Of a stretch of 17,477 nt of DNA, positions 7,098 to 16,500 are shown piece by piece. Position 1 is the stretch's first letter, and every line of letters starts with the position of its first letter. Location: assembly GCA_964510495.1 (NCBI GenBank), contig CAZECR010000024.1:1-17477 (forward strand), in the 5' to 3' direction. This DNA comes from CAZECR01 sp964510495 (GTDB lineage: Bacteria > Patescibacteriota > Patescibacteriia > Magasanikbacterales > GWA2-37-8). The notes under the pieces are model-generated. The model had not been told where the DNA came from. It saw only the letters and a program-made list of their open reading frames with translations, and made no database searches. Both the position numbers and the translations under genes were made by a program.

Positions 7098-7230
7098 GCA
7101 TGTCGCTGATTGAAACTATGAGTGTTTAACCCGAAGACGCTGTGGCGAACATATGACGTAGTAAGACCTTAGCGCCTATACGGTTTTGGGGTTTTCTGTC
7201 ATAGTAGATAAAAGCTCATATACATGCAGT

Positions 7231-7854
7231 ATGGATTTTAAACAGGTAAAACTCATGCTCGACTTGTCGACAGCGCTGATTTTTGGTTTGGCTTGGTTAG
7301 TTACGGTCTTATATCTTCGGCTCAAGAAAAATAAAAATTTTACGTACCTCGTGTTTTTCACCATATTTTATATTTACATTTTTAAAGTACTCGATTACAC
7401 GATTTTCCAATTTCAATCCTTGTTTTTACTGAAACATTTTTTACCAAACCTCATCGTGAACGGGCAAACAGCACGGGAAAGCCTGAATCTTGTCCCGCTT
7501 ACCACGCTCACGCGAGAGGATGTAAAAACTTCGTTGTTGAATATTCTACTCTTTGTTCCTTTTGGTTTTGGATTGCCATTCATTACGAGCTTACGCCTGA
7601 AGAAAGTTGTTGTTGTGGGTGTACTTTTTAGTATCATCCTCGAGTTGCTGCAACTACTCACGGGTTATATGGCCCACGTTACGTTTCGGGTCACGGATAT
7701 TAATGATGTTGTATTCAATACCCTGGGCGTTGCTATCGGTTATAGTGTGTTTATTGTATTCGTACGTACGTCTCGCTCAGCAGTTCGCAATCGGAAACAA
7801 TCCGCGAATCTGACTTTGCAATACATTGTTGAGCGTCCACAAGTAGACAAGTAA
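7231..7854 (+). CDS. VanZ-like family membrane protein
   Basis: A 207-aa protein of the VanZ-like family, named after a teicoplanin-resistance accessory protein; most members have no known biochemical activity. The diagnostic features are present: LNLVPLTTL (85-93), N-I-L-LFVPFGFGLP (104-116), the ILELLQLLTG helix (136-145) and DINDVVFNTLGVAIGY (156-171). Hydrophobic segments lie at about 11-30, 38-57, 101-120, 125-145 and 158-178. The basic C-terminal tail (about 180-207) is probably cytoplasmic. The ATG at 7231 has T at -1; an in-frame TTG at 7186 would add 15 residues and is less likely, and an ATG at 7255 is also possible. The VOC gene follows 26 nt later. The 133-nt gap upstream holds no promoter I can call with confidence. 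Confidence 0.82.
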   Translation: MDFKQVKLMLDLSTALIFGLAWLVTVLYLRLKKNKNFTYLVFFTIFYIYIFKVLDYTIFQFQSLFLLKHFLPNLIVNGQTARESLNLVPLTTLTREDVKTSLLNILLFVPFGFGLPFITSLRLKKVVVVGVLFSIILELLQLLTGYMAHVTFRVTDINDVVFNTLGVAIGYSVFIVFVRTSRSAVRNRKQSANLTLQYIVERPQVDK

Positions 7855-7880
7855 TAAGCATCATTACATACTAAAAATAT

Positions 7881-8366
7881 ATGACTGCAAAAAGTAAATT
7901 ATTACGAATGGACAACGTTCTCATTGTTGTTGAAGATCTGGCAAAAGCCAAAGCGTTTTTTGCCGAACTTGGTATGGAGCTTGAAGGTGAAACGACGGTA
8001 GAAGGGCCGTGGGTCGACCGTGTTGTCGGACTTGAGGGTGTTCGAAGTGATATTGCCGTAATGCGAACCCCGGACGGTCACGGCAAAGTTGAGCTCACGA
8101 AGTTTCATGCTCCACCCGCAGTGAGCGCCGGACGTGCAAATGCCGCATCGAATACGCTAGGCATAGGCCGTATTATGTTTGCTGTCACCGACATCAACGA
8201 AGTTGTAGCGCGTTTGGAGAAGAAGGGTGCTCAATTGGTTGGCGAAATTGTGCAGTATGCGGATATCTACCGGCTTTGCTACCTACGTGGGCCTGAGGGT
8301 ATCGTGATTGGACTGGCCGAGCAGCTCGGGAGTAAAACCGTCCACGATATTCTAGAAAATGCTTAA
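7881..8366 (+). CDS. VOC (glyoxalase/bleomycin-resistance fold) protein without the usual metal histidines
   Basis: A 161-aa protein of the vicinal-oxygen-chelate superfamily, with two beta-alpha-beta-beta-beta modules (about residues 8-76 and 95-149). In metal-dependent members four residues bind the metal. Here the two glutamates are present (E71 in KVELTKF, E147 in GLAEQL), but the two histidine positions are N12 (RMDNVLIVV) and R97 (GRIMFAV). A classical glyoxalase I reaction is therefore unlikely; substrate binding, sequestration or another chemistry is possible. The style, with VEGPWVDRVVGLEGVRSDIAVMRTPDG in segments, recalls a subfamily I associate with actinobacteria, so horizontal transfer is plausible but not tested. 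It follows the VanZ-like gene closely and is followed by a terminator. Confidence 0.82.
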   Translation: MTAKSKLLRMDNVLIVVEDLAKAKAFFAELGMELEGETTVEGPWVDRVVGLEGVRSDIAVMRTPDGHGKVELTKFHAPPAVSAGRANAASNTLGIGRIMFAVTDINEVVARLEKKGAQLVGEIVQYADIYRLCYLRGPEGIVIGLAEQLGSKTVHDILENA

Positions 8367-8394
8367 AAGGATAGGACAAGTTTTTGTTCACGTT

Positions 8395-8425
8395 AAAAGC
8401 CGCCTTTGTAAGAGGGTGGTTTTTA
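8395..8425 (+). terminator. Terminator after the VOC gene
   Basis: AAAGCCGCCT and GGGTGGTTTT pair into a stem of about ten positions including G-U pairs, with a short loop, followed by a T run. The A run on the left arm means it could also stop transcription arriving from the GC-rich minus-strand gene. Confidence 0.65.
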
Positions 8426-8482
8426 ATTGTTACAAGCGTAGACCGTTTGTTTTATTCAAGCTAATTTAAAACAATTCGACAC

Positions 8483-8491
8483 GATTTTTGC
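8483..8491 (+). repeat. Direct repeat, left copy (flank of GC-rich cassette)
   Basis: GATTTTTGC here is repeated exactly at 9849-9857. The two copies bracket the GC-rich lipoprotein gene with its terminator and promoter. It may be a target duplication or chance in AT-rich DNA. Confidence 0.35.
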
Positions 8492-8494
8492 TTT

Positions 8495-8534
8495 AAAAAA
8501 GAAGAGCCCCGCGCTGGCAGATGCCAGTACGGGG
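8495..8534 (-). terminator. Terminator of the GC-rich lipoprotein gene
   Basis: Read on the minus strand, CCCCG...CTGGC with GCCAG...CGGGG forms a strong hairpin (outer five pairs, small internal loop, inner five to six pairs), followed by CTCTTCTTTTTT. It lies 27 nt after the stop codon of the minus-strand gene. Confidence 0.85.
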
Positions 8535-8560
8535 CGGAGAGGGCGAGGATGGTTCGCTCG

Positions 8561-9724
8561 CTAGAAGTCGAGCTGGTGCGCCGGCAGGGGGAGCGACTGG
8601 CCCATGGCCTTGATGGCGCCCGTGGGCTGCACGCCGTCGGTCCAGCCGATGCCGTCCTTGACGATGTTGCTGGTCAGCCAGGTGCTCTGCGTGAAGTCCT
8701 CGGTGTCGAGGGTCCAGCTGAGGATGCGGGTCGATCCCGAGGGGATGCTGACCAGGAACTGGTCGATGAAGTTGACGTTTCCGGTGAGCGGATCACCCTG
8801 CTGGAACGTCTGCGACACGAGCAGGGTGCCGTTGCTGTTGTAGAGCGAGAACTTCCGGAGGTCGCCGGCCAGCACCAGTGAGCGGAGACCGATGATGATG
8901 CTGCTGACTCGGGCCGGGAAGTTGCCGTTGTTGGCGAGGTTGCTGATGGCGACCTTGCCGATCAGCTTGTTCGCTGCACCCGCGGCTGCACCGATGGGGC
9001 TATCGGAGGTCCAGTCGGCGACGAGCTTGGCCGCGTAGACCACGGCCTGGTGGGCGTAGGCGCCGGGCACGGTGGGGGACGTCTTGGTGTCCTTGATCAC
9101 CACGTTCATGGGGCGACCAGTCGTCGCGGTGACCACGGTCACGGTCTGGTCCTGGCCGGGGGTGTTGCTGTACGAGGGCAGGAAGACGGGGGTCGCCGTC
9201 TGGCCAGTGGTCTTGATGTCGCCACCGAAGTTGGCGAAGTCGACCAGGAGGTTCAGCGACTTGCAGGTGCCGTTCGCGACGGTGAACCCGTCGATTCCTT
9301 TGATGGTGGCGAAGCCGTACTCCGGGATCCCATCGCCGGTGTCGCCGACGGTGGGGGCGAAGTTGCCCTGGGTCCCGTACTGCGCGCCGGTGTCGTAGTC
9401 GGTGATGCGCGCGTTGCGGTAGACCTGGAGCGTCGTGTAGTTGTCGCCGTACAGGATCGCGGGGATGAGGGCCTGGAGCTTCGCGTCCTCGGTCGCGCCG
9501 CTGACGCAGAACTGGAACGTGGCGATCTTCTGGTTCGTCGTCCCCATCAGGTAGTTGTTGGCGAGGGGGCTGTCGGTGTCGACCAGCACCGTGATGGTGC
9601 CGTTCGGCGTGTAGTCGGGGAGCGACAGGGTCGGCGGTCCCTCCTGGGAGGGCGGCCCGCTGACATCCGGCTGGCAGGCGGCCAGCAGGGCGGTGGCGAG
9701 CATGGCAAGGATGGTCCTTTTCAT
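8561..9724 (-). CDS. GC-rich secreted lipoprotein with two surface beta-domains
   Basis: A 387-aa predicted lipoprotein: the signal peptide MKRTILAMLATALLAAC has the lipobox LAAC with the lipidated cysteine at 17, followed by a Pro/Ser/Gly linker. A beta-rich domain starting at NGTITVLVDTDSP (about 45-160) and a second near the C terminus (about 265-375, with LIGKVAISNL, RKFSLYNSNGTLL, then SIPSGSTRILSWTLDT) resemble the repeated 'GTLTV...STP' domains of Patescibacteria surface proteins; the function is unknown. I chose the start at 9724 because it begins a textbook signal peptide and has a strong Shine-Dalgarno; an upstream in-frame extension to 9802 is unlikely. The gene is about two thirds G+C, against roughly one third to one half for most neighbours, and is the only one with a strong ribosome-binding site. 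It is complete and shows no sign of decay. Confidence 0.85.
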   Translation of the reverse strand: MKRTILAMLATALLAACQPDVSGPPSQEGPPTLSLPDYTPNGTITVLVDTDSPLANNYLMGTTNQKIATFQFCVSGATEDAKLQALIPAILYGDNYTTLQVYRNARITDYDTGAQYGTQGNFAPTVGDTGDGIPEYGFATIKGIDGFTVANGTCKSLNLLVDFANFGGDIKTTGQTATPVFLPSYSNTPGQDQTVTVVTATTGRPMNVVIKDTKTSPTVPGAYAHQAVVYAAKLVADWTSDSPIGAAAGAANKLIGKVAISNLANNGNFPARVSSIIIGLRSLVLAGDLRKFSLYNSNGTLLVSQTFQQGDPLTGNVNFIDQFLVSIPSGSTRILSWTLDTEDFTQSTWLTSNIVKDGIGWTDGVQPTGAIKAMGQSLPLPAHQLDF

Positions 9725-9730
9725 CGTGAA

Positions 9731-9737
9731 CTCCTCT
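9731..9737 (-). promoter_or_regulatory. Strong Shine-Dalgarno of the lipoprotein gene
   Basis: AGAGGAG sits 6 nt before the ATG at 9724 on the minus strand. It decides the start and stands out because no other gene in the window has a comparable site. Confidence 0.85.
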
Positions 9738-9808
9738 GTGTGCGTTACCCCGAGGTGGGGCAAAATTCCCAGAACTTGTGTGGTCTGGAAGGAAAAGAGC
9801 AAGTATCA

Positions 9809-9837
9809 GTTCTAGCACCAAAACACCCTTTCGTCAA
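9809..9837 (-). promoter_or_regulatory. Promoter of the lipoprotein gene
   Basis: On the minus strand TTGACG (9832-9837) and TAGAAC (9809-9814) are 17 nt apart. The near-consensus -35 and weaker -10 differ in style from the extended -10 promoters of the other units. The leader would be about 80 nt. Confidence 0.65.
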
Positions 9838-9842
9838 GGGTG
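9824..9842. repeat. Inverted repeat over the lipoprotein -35 box
   Basis: CACCCTT-TCGTC-AAGGGTG is a perfect 7-bp inverted repeat with a 5-nt centre that covers the -35 element. Its position suits a repressor operator. It could also be a small hairpin at the cassette edge. Confidence 0.45.
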
Positions 9843-9848
9843 GTGAAG

Positions 9849-9857
9849 GATTTTTGC
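9849..9857 (+). repeat. Direct repeat, right copy (flank of GC-rich cassette)
   Basis: GATTTTTGC is identical to 8483-8491. The bases on either side differ between the copies, so the match is exactly 9 bp. Confidence 0.35.
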
Positions 9858-9935
9858 CATTATAGGCAAAATAAAACATGCGCCGCTAAAGCCTGATCCG
9901 ACTATTGCCTTTTTATATAAAATATAATTAAAAAA

Positions 9936-9944
9936 TGCTATACT
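9936..9944 (+). promoter_or_regulatory. Extended -10 promoter of the surface-protein operon
   Basis: TGC-TATACT precedes the ATG at 9975, with a predicted start near 9951 and a leader of about 24 nt. The upstream DNA is very AT-rich, without a clear -35 box. The motif is identical to the one before the Com-like gene. Confidence 0.55.
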
Positions 9945-9974
9945 TAGCCAGTCTTTAAGTATTTTTGTTTCTCT

Positions 9975-10487
9975 ATGAAAAACCTTAGTCACAAAGCAGC
10001 GAGCGCGCTTGGCCTGGCTGTTTTTTTAATTATTTTAGGAGTCGTATCAGTATCGGTTACTCTCGCAGCGCCTGAGCGAGCGATGAAAGTGCGTGGCCAT
10101 AGCGCGACCTCAACGCTCAAGGGGAATCTTGCGAGGTATCAGAAGAATAGTTTGAGTAGTAATGGTCGGATTATGGGCACGGTTGCTTCGGTCAAAGAAA
10201 ATAGTTTTACCGTTACATTGTCGACGAATGGTACTTTTTTAAATACGACGACGACCGCCAAACTTAAGAAGTTGGGTAAAGTAGCGGTAACAACGAATGC
10301 AGATACAAAGATGCAAATTGTGGGCAGCGAAAATAGAGCAGTTGGGGTGGGTGATGCGGTAATGGTGACAGGGGAGATGAGTACCTCAACTAATCGTTTT
10401 GTGGCGAAAAGTGTTATCGTAATGCCAAACAGTGCCGCACGTAAATCACCGGCAATAAAACCTCAAAAAAATATTCTTAAAAAATAA
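9975..10487 (+). CDS. Secreted DUF5666-like protein
   Basis: A 170-aa exported protein. A signal peptide or N-terminal anchor spans about residues 1-32 (basic start, then ALGLAVFLIILGVVSVSVTLAA). A small beta-barrel-like domain occupies about 63-150: NGRIMGTVASVKENSFTV, then VTTNADTKMQIVG, then VGVGDAVMVTGEM, ending FVAKSVIVM. This order (G.V.S....FTV, T..T, G..V.V.G......A..V) matches the DUF5666 type of OB-like domain often seen in exported proteins of Patescibacteria. The tail is lysine-rich. No biochemical role is known. It lies 23 nt upstream of the giant surface-protein gene, so the two are probably cotranscribed and may act together at the cell surface. Confidence 0.78.
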   Translation: MKNLSHKAASALGLAVFLIILGVVSVSVTLAAPERAMKVRGHSATSTLKGNLARYQKNSLSSNGRIMGTVASVKENSFTVTLSTNGTFLNTTTTAKLKKLGKVAVTTNADTKMQIVGSENRAVGVGDAVMVTGEMSTSTNRFVAKSVIVMPNSAARKSPAIKPQKNILKK

Positions 10488-10510
10488 TACCAGTACCTAC
10501 GTTTTACAAC

Positions 10511-13500
10511 ATGTATTCACAGCGCTCTTCACGTATCGCAAAAATTGTTGGTGCAGGATTACTTACTTTGGCAGTAGTATTATTTTTTGTGCTTCAAGCA
10601 AGGTCGTCTGCAGCAGGTAAAATATTTGTGAATGTGCGTGATGAAGCACGGGGAGGACTTGCGCATGTGAGCGTAGAAGCACGCTGCCCGGACGCTATGG
10701 ACTGGATGATGGTTGGGGAAACAGATGAGAATGGGCACCTCGAAACTGATCCGCCGGCTGATGATGCGTGTGTGTCTGGTACGCCGCTGTTTTTTCGCGT
10801 GTCGAGCAGCACGTTTCCAACACAACAGTGGCCAATTATTGGTAATGGTCCGATTTTTTATTCAGATATTGATCCGGGGGAACCGGGAACGTACCATGAC
10901 GGATCGACGAATGTGTACACCTTTGGGGTCGAAGCAACGGGCTCGTATGCGGTTGAGTTTTGGAATATGGACGGAGATCCGCTTAATCAAGATTTTCCAA
11001 CGCGCGAGGCGGATGCCGTGACGACCACGACCACGGTCAATATACTTTGGGAGTCCAATGGATCGCCCTTTGACGGGATTAATACTACTAATTGGGATGC
11101 GAAATTTACCAAAACCGTGAGTACGAGCCTGGGGTGGTATAGGTTTGCGGGCAGCTCAGACGATGGTTTTCGGGTATTTGTGGACGGTGTCAACGTGCCG
11201 ATGCGAGATGGCGCTGATAATGATTCGTGGCGGGCACAAGGCTTCGGAACGCTGTATCAGGGGAGCGTTTTTCTAGCAGCTGGCCCACATGAATTTGTGT
11301 ATCAGTATTATCAGGCTATCGATGAAACGCAATTGCAGGTAACCTTTTATGCTTTTAATGATGACGCGCTGCCTGGGGCGGGAACGGAAATGTCGCCGTA
11401 CCTAATAACTTCTTGCGGGCAGCTTCAGAATGTCGATGCTTACGCTATCGATGCTTACTATCAACTCGACAACGATATTGACTGTACCGGGACAGATTTT
11501 CAACCGCTCGACTGGGGTGATGCTGGGTTTACCGGTGTCTTTGAAGGTGCTGGCCATGCGATCAGCAACCTGACGATTAACAGTCCGGACCCGGCAGCAG
11601 GATTGTTTCGTTACCTCGACGGCGCATATGTGGCGAATATTATTTTTGATGGTGGATCAATTGAGGCCGAAGAAGTGGTCGGTGTTCTCGCAGGTGGCTC
11701 GTATAATAGCGATATTGAAAACGTAACCAGTACAGCGATCATTACGGCGAGCGCGATGGGTGAGAAAGTTGGCGGTATTGCGGGTGAAATATTTATTACT
11801 GACGGCCAAAGCCATACGTGGAATAATGTATATGCGAGCACAACCGTAATCGGGTATAGTCGGGTTGGTGGTGTGGTTGGTCTAGTGATTGTTTCGAACA
11901 GCAATTCAGAACTTACGATGACACGAGTGATTAGTCAGGGAAATGTTTTGTATACCAGCGAAGATCAACTGAGCAAGGGTGGCGGACTGATTGGACAAGC
12001 AAATGTGCTTAATGCCGGCATGACTACATCGAGTATCAGCATCACCGATTCTGCTGCTTCATCAACTATCGTAGCTGGAAGTGGTCAGAATATCGGCGGT
12101 TTTATCGGTGGCGTGGGGCTCAATCATGATGGTGATATCGATTATGTTGGTCCAGCCGAAATTACTATTACCTCATCGACGAGCCACGGCTCCATAACTG
12201 GTGGCGTATTCGCGGTAGGTGGTTTTATAGGTAGTGTTGAAATGAGTGGTCTTGCGAATGCAGTCGCTACTATTGCTGGTAATAGCTCATCGGTCGAGCT
12301 GGTAAGTAATGCAAATTTTGTGGGTGGGTTCGTGGGGTGGGCAGTAGTACTTAATGACACGCCGCACCATATGCAGATACATCTAGTAGATGATGTAGCC
12401 ACTGGTAACGTGGTTGGTGGGTACGGTACTGGTGGATTTTTGGGAAGCACGGAAGGGATGGGTCCATTTGTGTATCTTTTTGATCCTAGTGCAACCGGCG
12501 GGCTTTCTATTGAACGTAGCTACGCAACGGGGAGTGTTACGAGTCCCGACAACGAAGTGGGTGGATTTATTGGTGAACTGAGTTGTGCGTCGAATAATGT
12601 GAGCCAGCCCATAGCTTGTGCTGTGCAGGAAAGTTATGCTACGGGAGCAGTAATTGGGGGCGGCAATGAGGGCGCGGGGTATGATATTGGTGGTTTTGTG
12701 GGTGGTCTGTTTGGGAGTAGCCGTATTAGCGACAGTTATGCTAAAGGCAATGTCCGAGAAATAAACGGCAAGCACGCCGGTGGTTTTGCAGGTCAAGTTG
12801 GCAATAACACTGGCGTCAATAACACTATTGAACGCAGTTATGCGACGGGCAGAGTTGAAGGGGCGAGCAGTTTATCGGGCGGCTTTATTGGTTTGTATGC
12901 CGATGCTGCCGGATTGATTACAAATAATTTTAGTACGGGTGTAATGGTGAATGGCGAAGACTACAGCGTTGGCGCATTTTTGGGTTCACGAACTGAGGGT
13001 GCTAGTGCCATGAATAATAATTTTTTTGATGCGGGGCGGAGCGGCCACGCTTTTTGTGCTGCGGATGAAACAACCACCCCTGGCTGTACATCGGTGAACG
13101 AGAGTGGGGACGTGCCGGATTATTTTTCTAACAATACTGAGAACGATCCTTTTCCTACGTGGGATTTCGATTCGGTGTGGGCAGTGCATCCCTTTAGCTT
13201 CCCGACCCTGCGAGCCGCCAGCGGCCAACCGGTGATTGAGGAAGAAGATGGAACAATTTTGGGCGAGGGGACAGAAGATGTTCCGTTTATAATTACCAAC
13301 TGTACCCAACTTCAAAATATTAGCCGCAATCTGTCCGCATATTACTCTTTGCAAAATGATATTGATTGTTCAGCGACTGCAATGTGGAATGAGGGCGAAG
13401 GGTTTCGGCCGCTGGGTGGGTTTGGTGATGGAGGTTTTTTCTCGGGTTTTTTGGACGGCAACCACCACACCATCTCACACCTCACGATTACTGCGTCAAA

Positions 13501-16500
13501 CCTGCAACCATTTGCTGGTTTGTTTGGGGTTATATTTGTCGGTGTCGTTCAAAATGTAACTTTGTCTGACGCTGTAATCACGAGTAGTGCGGTTGGTGGT
13601 TTTGGTCCGGGTATACCCTATGGCGCTGGTGCGCTCGCCGGTGTCGTGGTGCAACCGATCTTTCGGGGTATTACGGTCGAGGATTCTACGATTATTTCTT
13701 CGTCGACGGTTGGTGGGCTGGTGGGCGTTATGTATAATACCGAAGGACCTTGGGATAGTGTGTATGGCACCAACAATATTTCTTTTAGCAGCAGTGTGAA
13801 TAACGTAATTGAAGGGCGGGGCGTTAATACTATCGCGGGCGGGATTGTTGGTCTCTCGTATGGGGGAAATATTGATAATATTTTTTCCTCAAGTACGATT
13901 AGTGCAGGTACTATTGCCGGGGGAATTAGCGGGGCGTTCGGGTTCGGGGTTATGCGTAATGTCTATGCAGTAGGGACGGTCTCGTCCAGTATGCTCATGG
14001 ATGATGAAAGTATTTTTCCAGATAGTGCAGTTGGGGGCTTGGCTGGTTATGGTGCGCCGATGCTCCTCGAGAATAGTTTTTCGGCAGCACGTTTGAGTGG
14101 CAGCGCTTCATATAGTGGAGGGGTGGTTGGTGCTCAAGCAAACGACGCGAATTATGATAATGTGAGTTTTGACAGCGGTATCAATGCCGATACTTTTTCG
14201 TGCGGTGGAGATGGTGAAGTGGATGAAGAAAATTGCACACCGGTAAACCGGTTGAACGCCATGCCAGACTGGTTTAAAAATAATAATATGGTAGCGCCGT
14301 TCAAGGTTGACGATGTTGCTTTGTGGGATTTTGATGGGGTATGGCAGGTAACGAGCGGTTACCCGGCGCTTCGCAGTTTTGTAGCTCCCCCGCATACACC
14401 GGAAAATGTGGTTGTAACTGGTGATTTTAATGTGGCAACGACGATTACTTGGGATGCGCCATCTTCGACGAGTGAAGGAACAATTACCGGGTATCGGATT
14501 GAATACAAACTGGCCGATGATGATTGGAATGATGAAGAAGCGGTGACGACTGCGAATGTGACTGCTGTTCTTTTTTCATATACTGTTGCGGCAGATACGC
14601 TCGCTATGGATACAGAGTATACTTTTCGGGTACGGGCTTTTCAAGATGGACCCGAGGATCAGCCGCTCTATAGCTTACCTACCGCCCAAGTTACGCTCAC
14701 CACCAGCGAGTTTCATTCCGATGAACCGCCCGGTGTCGTGACCAACGACGCGTCCGCCATCGGTAGTACGTCCGCCACCTTAAATGGTAACGTTACGCGT
14801 CCGTCAGGAACAACACTCCTTAGCGAAAGTTTTGAATATGGCACGACGACCGACTATGGTTCGGTCACAACAGCCATGACATTTCCTGCAGCCGGGGAAT
14901 ATAGCGCGACCCTTCCAGACGATACGCTTCTGTGTAATACGACTTATTATTACCGGGCCACTGCACAAAATGAAAATGGTATAAGCTATGGCGAAGCAAA
15001 AAGTTTCATGACGCTTGCCTGTGAAGACACGGAAGGCCCCGTTATTTCGTCGCTCCGTGCAACCGGTCTTGATACCGCTGCAGCCGCAATTTTGTGGACG
15101 ACCAATGAACTCTCGACGGAGCAAGTGTTCTATTCACTTGATACATCATATGCGTCTTCAACCGAGCGGATAGTGGGTGAAGTGGATCATAGTATGGCCT
15201 TAAGTGGGCTGGTGTCTTGTTCGCAGTATCATTATATAGCTGTTTCGAGTGATGACGCTGGTAATACGACTACCTCGACGGATGCTGCATTTATCACCAC
15301 CGGCTGTACCGGCGGCGCTACTCCGCGAAGTGGTAGTTCGTCCGTGATTGAGGCGGACACTGGTGGGAGTAGTACCTTAACTGACAGCGGCAACAGTGTC
15401 ACCGTTACGCTGCCTGCAGACTTTACTACCGTCGCGACCCAAGCAATTTTACAAATTAAAGCACTTGATGCAGCAACGATTATTGCAAGTATTGGTAAGC
15501 CTACAAATACCCTGACTAGTGGTGGTGTGGTTGTTTTTGATCTCAAAGCCCTGACTGATTCACAAAATGTTTTGAGCGCCTTCGATCATCCGATTACGAT
15601 CGCGTATCACTACGCAGACAGCGATGTTGTTGGGCTCGATGAAAACTCGCTTACCATCTATCATTACCACGACGATACATGGTCAGCGCTCACCGGCTGC
15701 ACGATTGATACAAACGCCAACACCCTAACCTGTACTACGGATAGTTTTTCAATTTTCGGTATTTTTGGTTCCGCTTCGTCGCGTAGTGGTGGTGGCAGTT
15801 CATCGGGAGGTGGCGGCACGGTTTATGGTTGTACTGACCCGACTGCGGTGAATTATAATCCCAGCGCAACACTCCTCAGTTTCCCTGAGCAATGTCAGTA
15901 TGCTAGTAAGAGTAATGCTTCAACGGCCGTTACAACCCAGATTCCAACTGTCGTGGTGCCGCCTTCACTCACGTGCGGTGTTACCGCGTACTTAAAAAAT
16001 CCATTAAGTTATGGGGCGAAGAACAATTCGGCGGACGTGAAACTCTTGCAGCACTATTTGAATACCCATGAAGGCGCGAAGCTTGCGGTTGATGGTGTGT
16101 ATTCCAAAGTTGTGCAAAACGCGGTTATACAGTGGCAAGAAAAATATACAACTGAAATTTTGAAACCATTTGAACTTAAAAAAGGTACGGGGAATATCGC
16201 CGCGCAAAGTTTAAAAAAAATAAAACAAGTGCACGATGCCGAATGCGCTATTGTTACCGCGCCAGCTGCTACAACAAAAGTTGCTACATTTACGCGTACT
16301 TTGAAAGCAGGGGACACGGGTGCGGATGTGCGCGAATTACAAAAATTCTTGAATAGTCGCGGGTATATTGTGGCAGCGAGTGGCCCAGGATCAAAAGGTA
16401 ATGAAAGTATGAGCTTTGGGCCGGCAACTGCTCGGGCACTGATTAAGTTCCAAGAGGCGAATGTGACCGTGATTTTGAAGCCCTATGGATTGACGAAGGG

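Noticed and set aside
7186..7230. TTG start for the VanZ-like protein
   Set aside because: The added 15 residues show no family similarity; the ATG at 7231 is the better start.
7098..7230. Possible tRNA or small RNA between the doxX-like and vanZ-like genes
   Set aside because: No cloverleaf, CCA-like end or strong hairpin with a T run could be drawn; only a very weak TTGGGG-17-TAAAAG promoter match was seen.
9000..9821. Alternative minus-strand frame overlapping the lipoprotein
   Set aside because: It is Arg/His/Pro-rich, the usual shadow of a GC-rich gene; it does not use the start set by the Shine-Dalgarno and has no recognisable domain.
9050..9865. Long plus-strand open frame opposite the lipoprotein gene
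   Set aside because: High GC reduces stop codons on both strands. The translation is low-complexity Gly/Val/Arg with no signal or domain, while the minus strand has a signal peptide, lipobox, Shine-Dalgarno, promoter and terminator.
12640..12860. DNA-level tandem repeats or a CRISPR-like array in the giant gene
   Set aside because: The repetition is at the protein level (GLUG-type motifs); the DNA copies are diverged and irregularly spaced, and they lie within one open frame.
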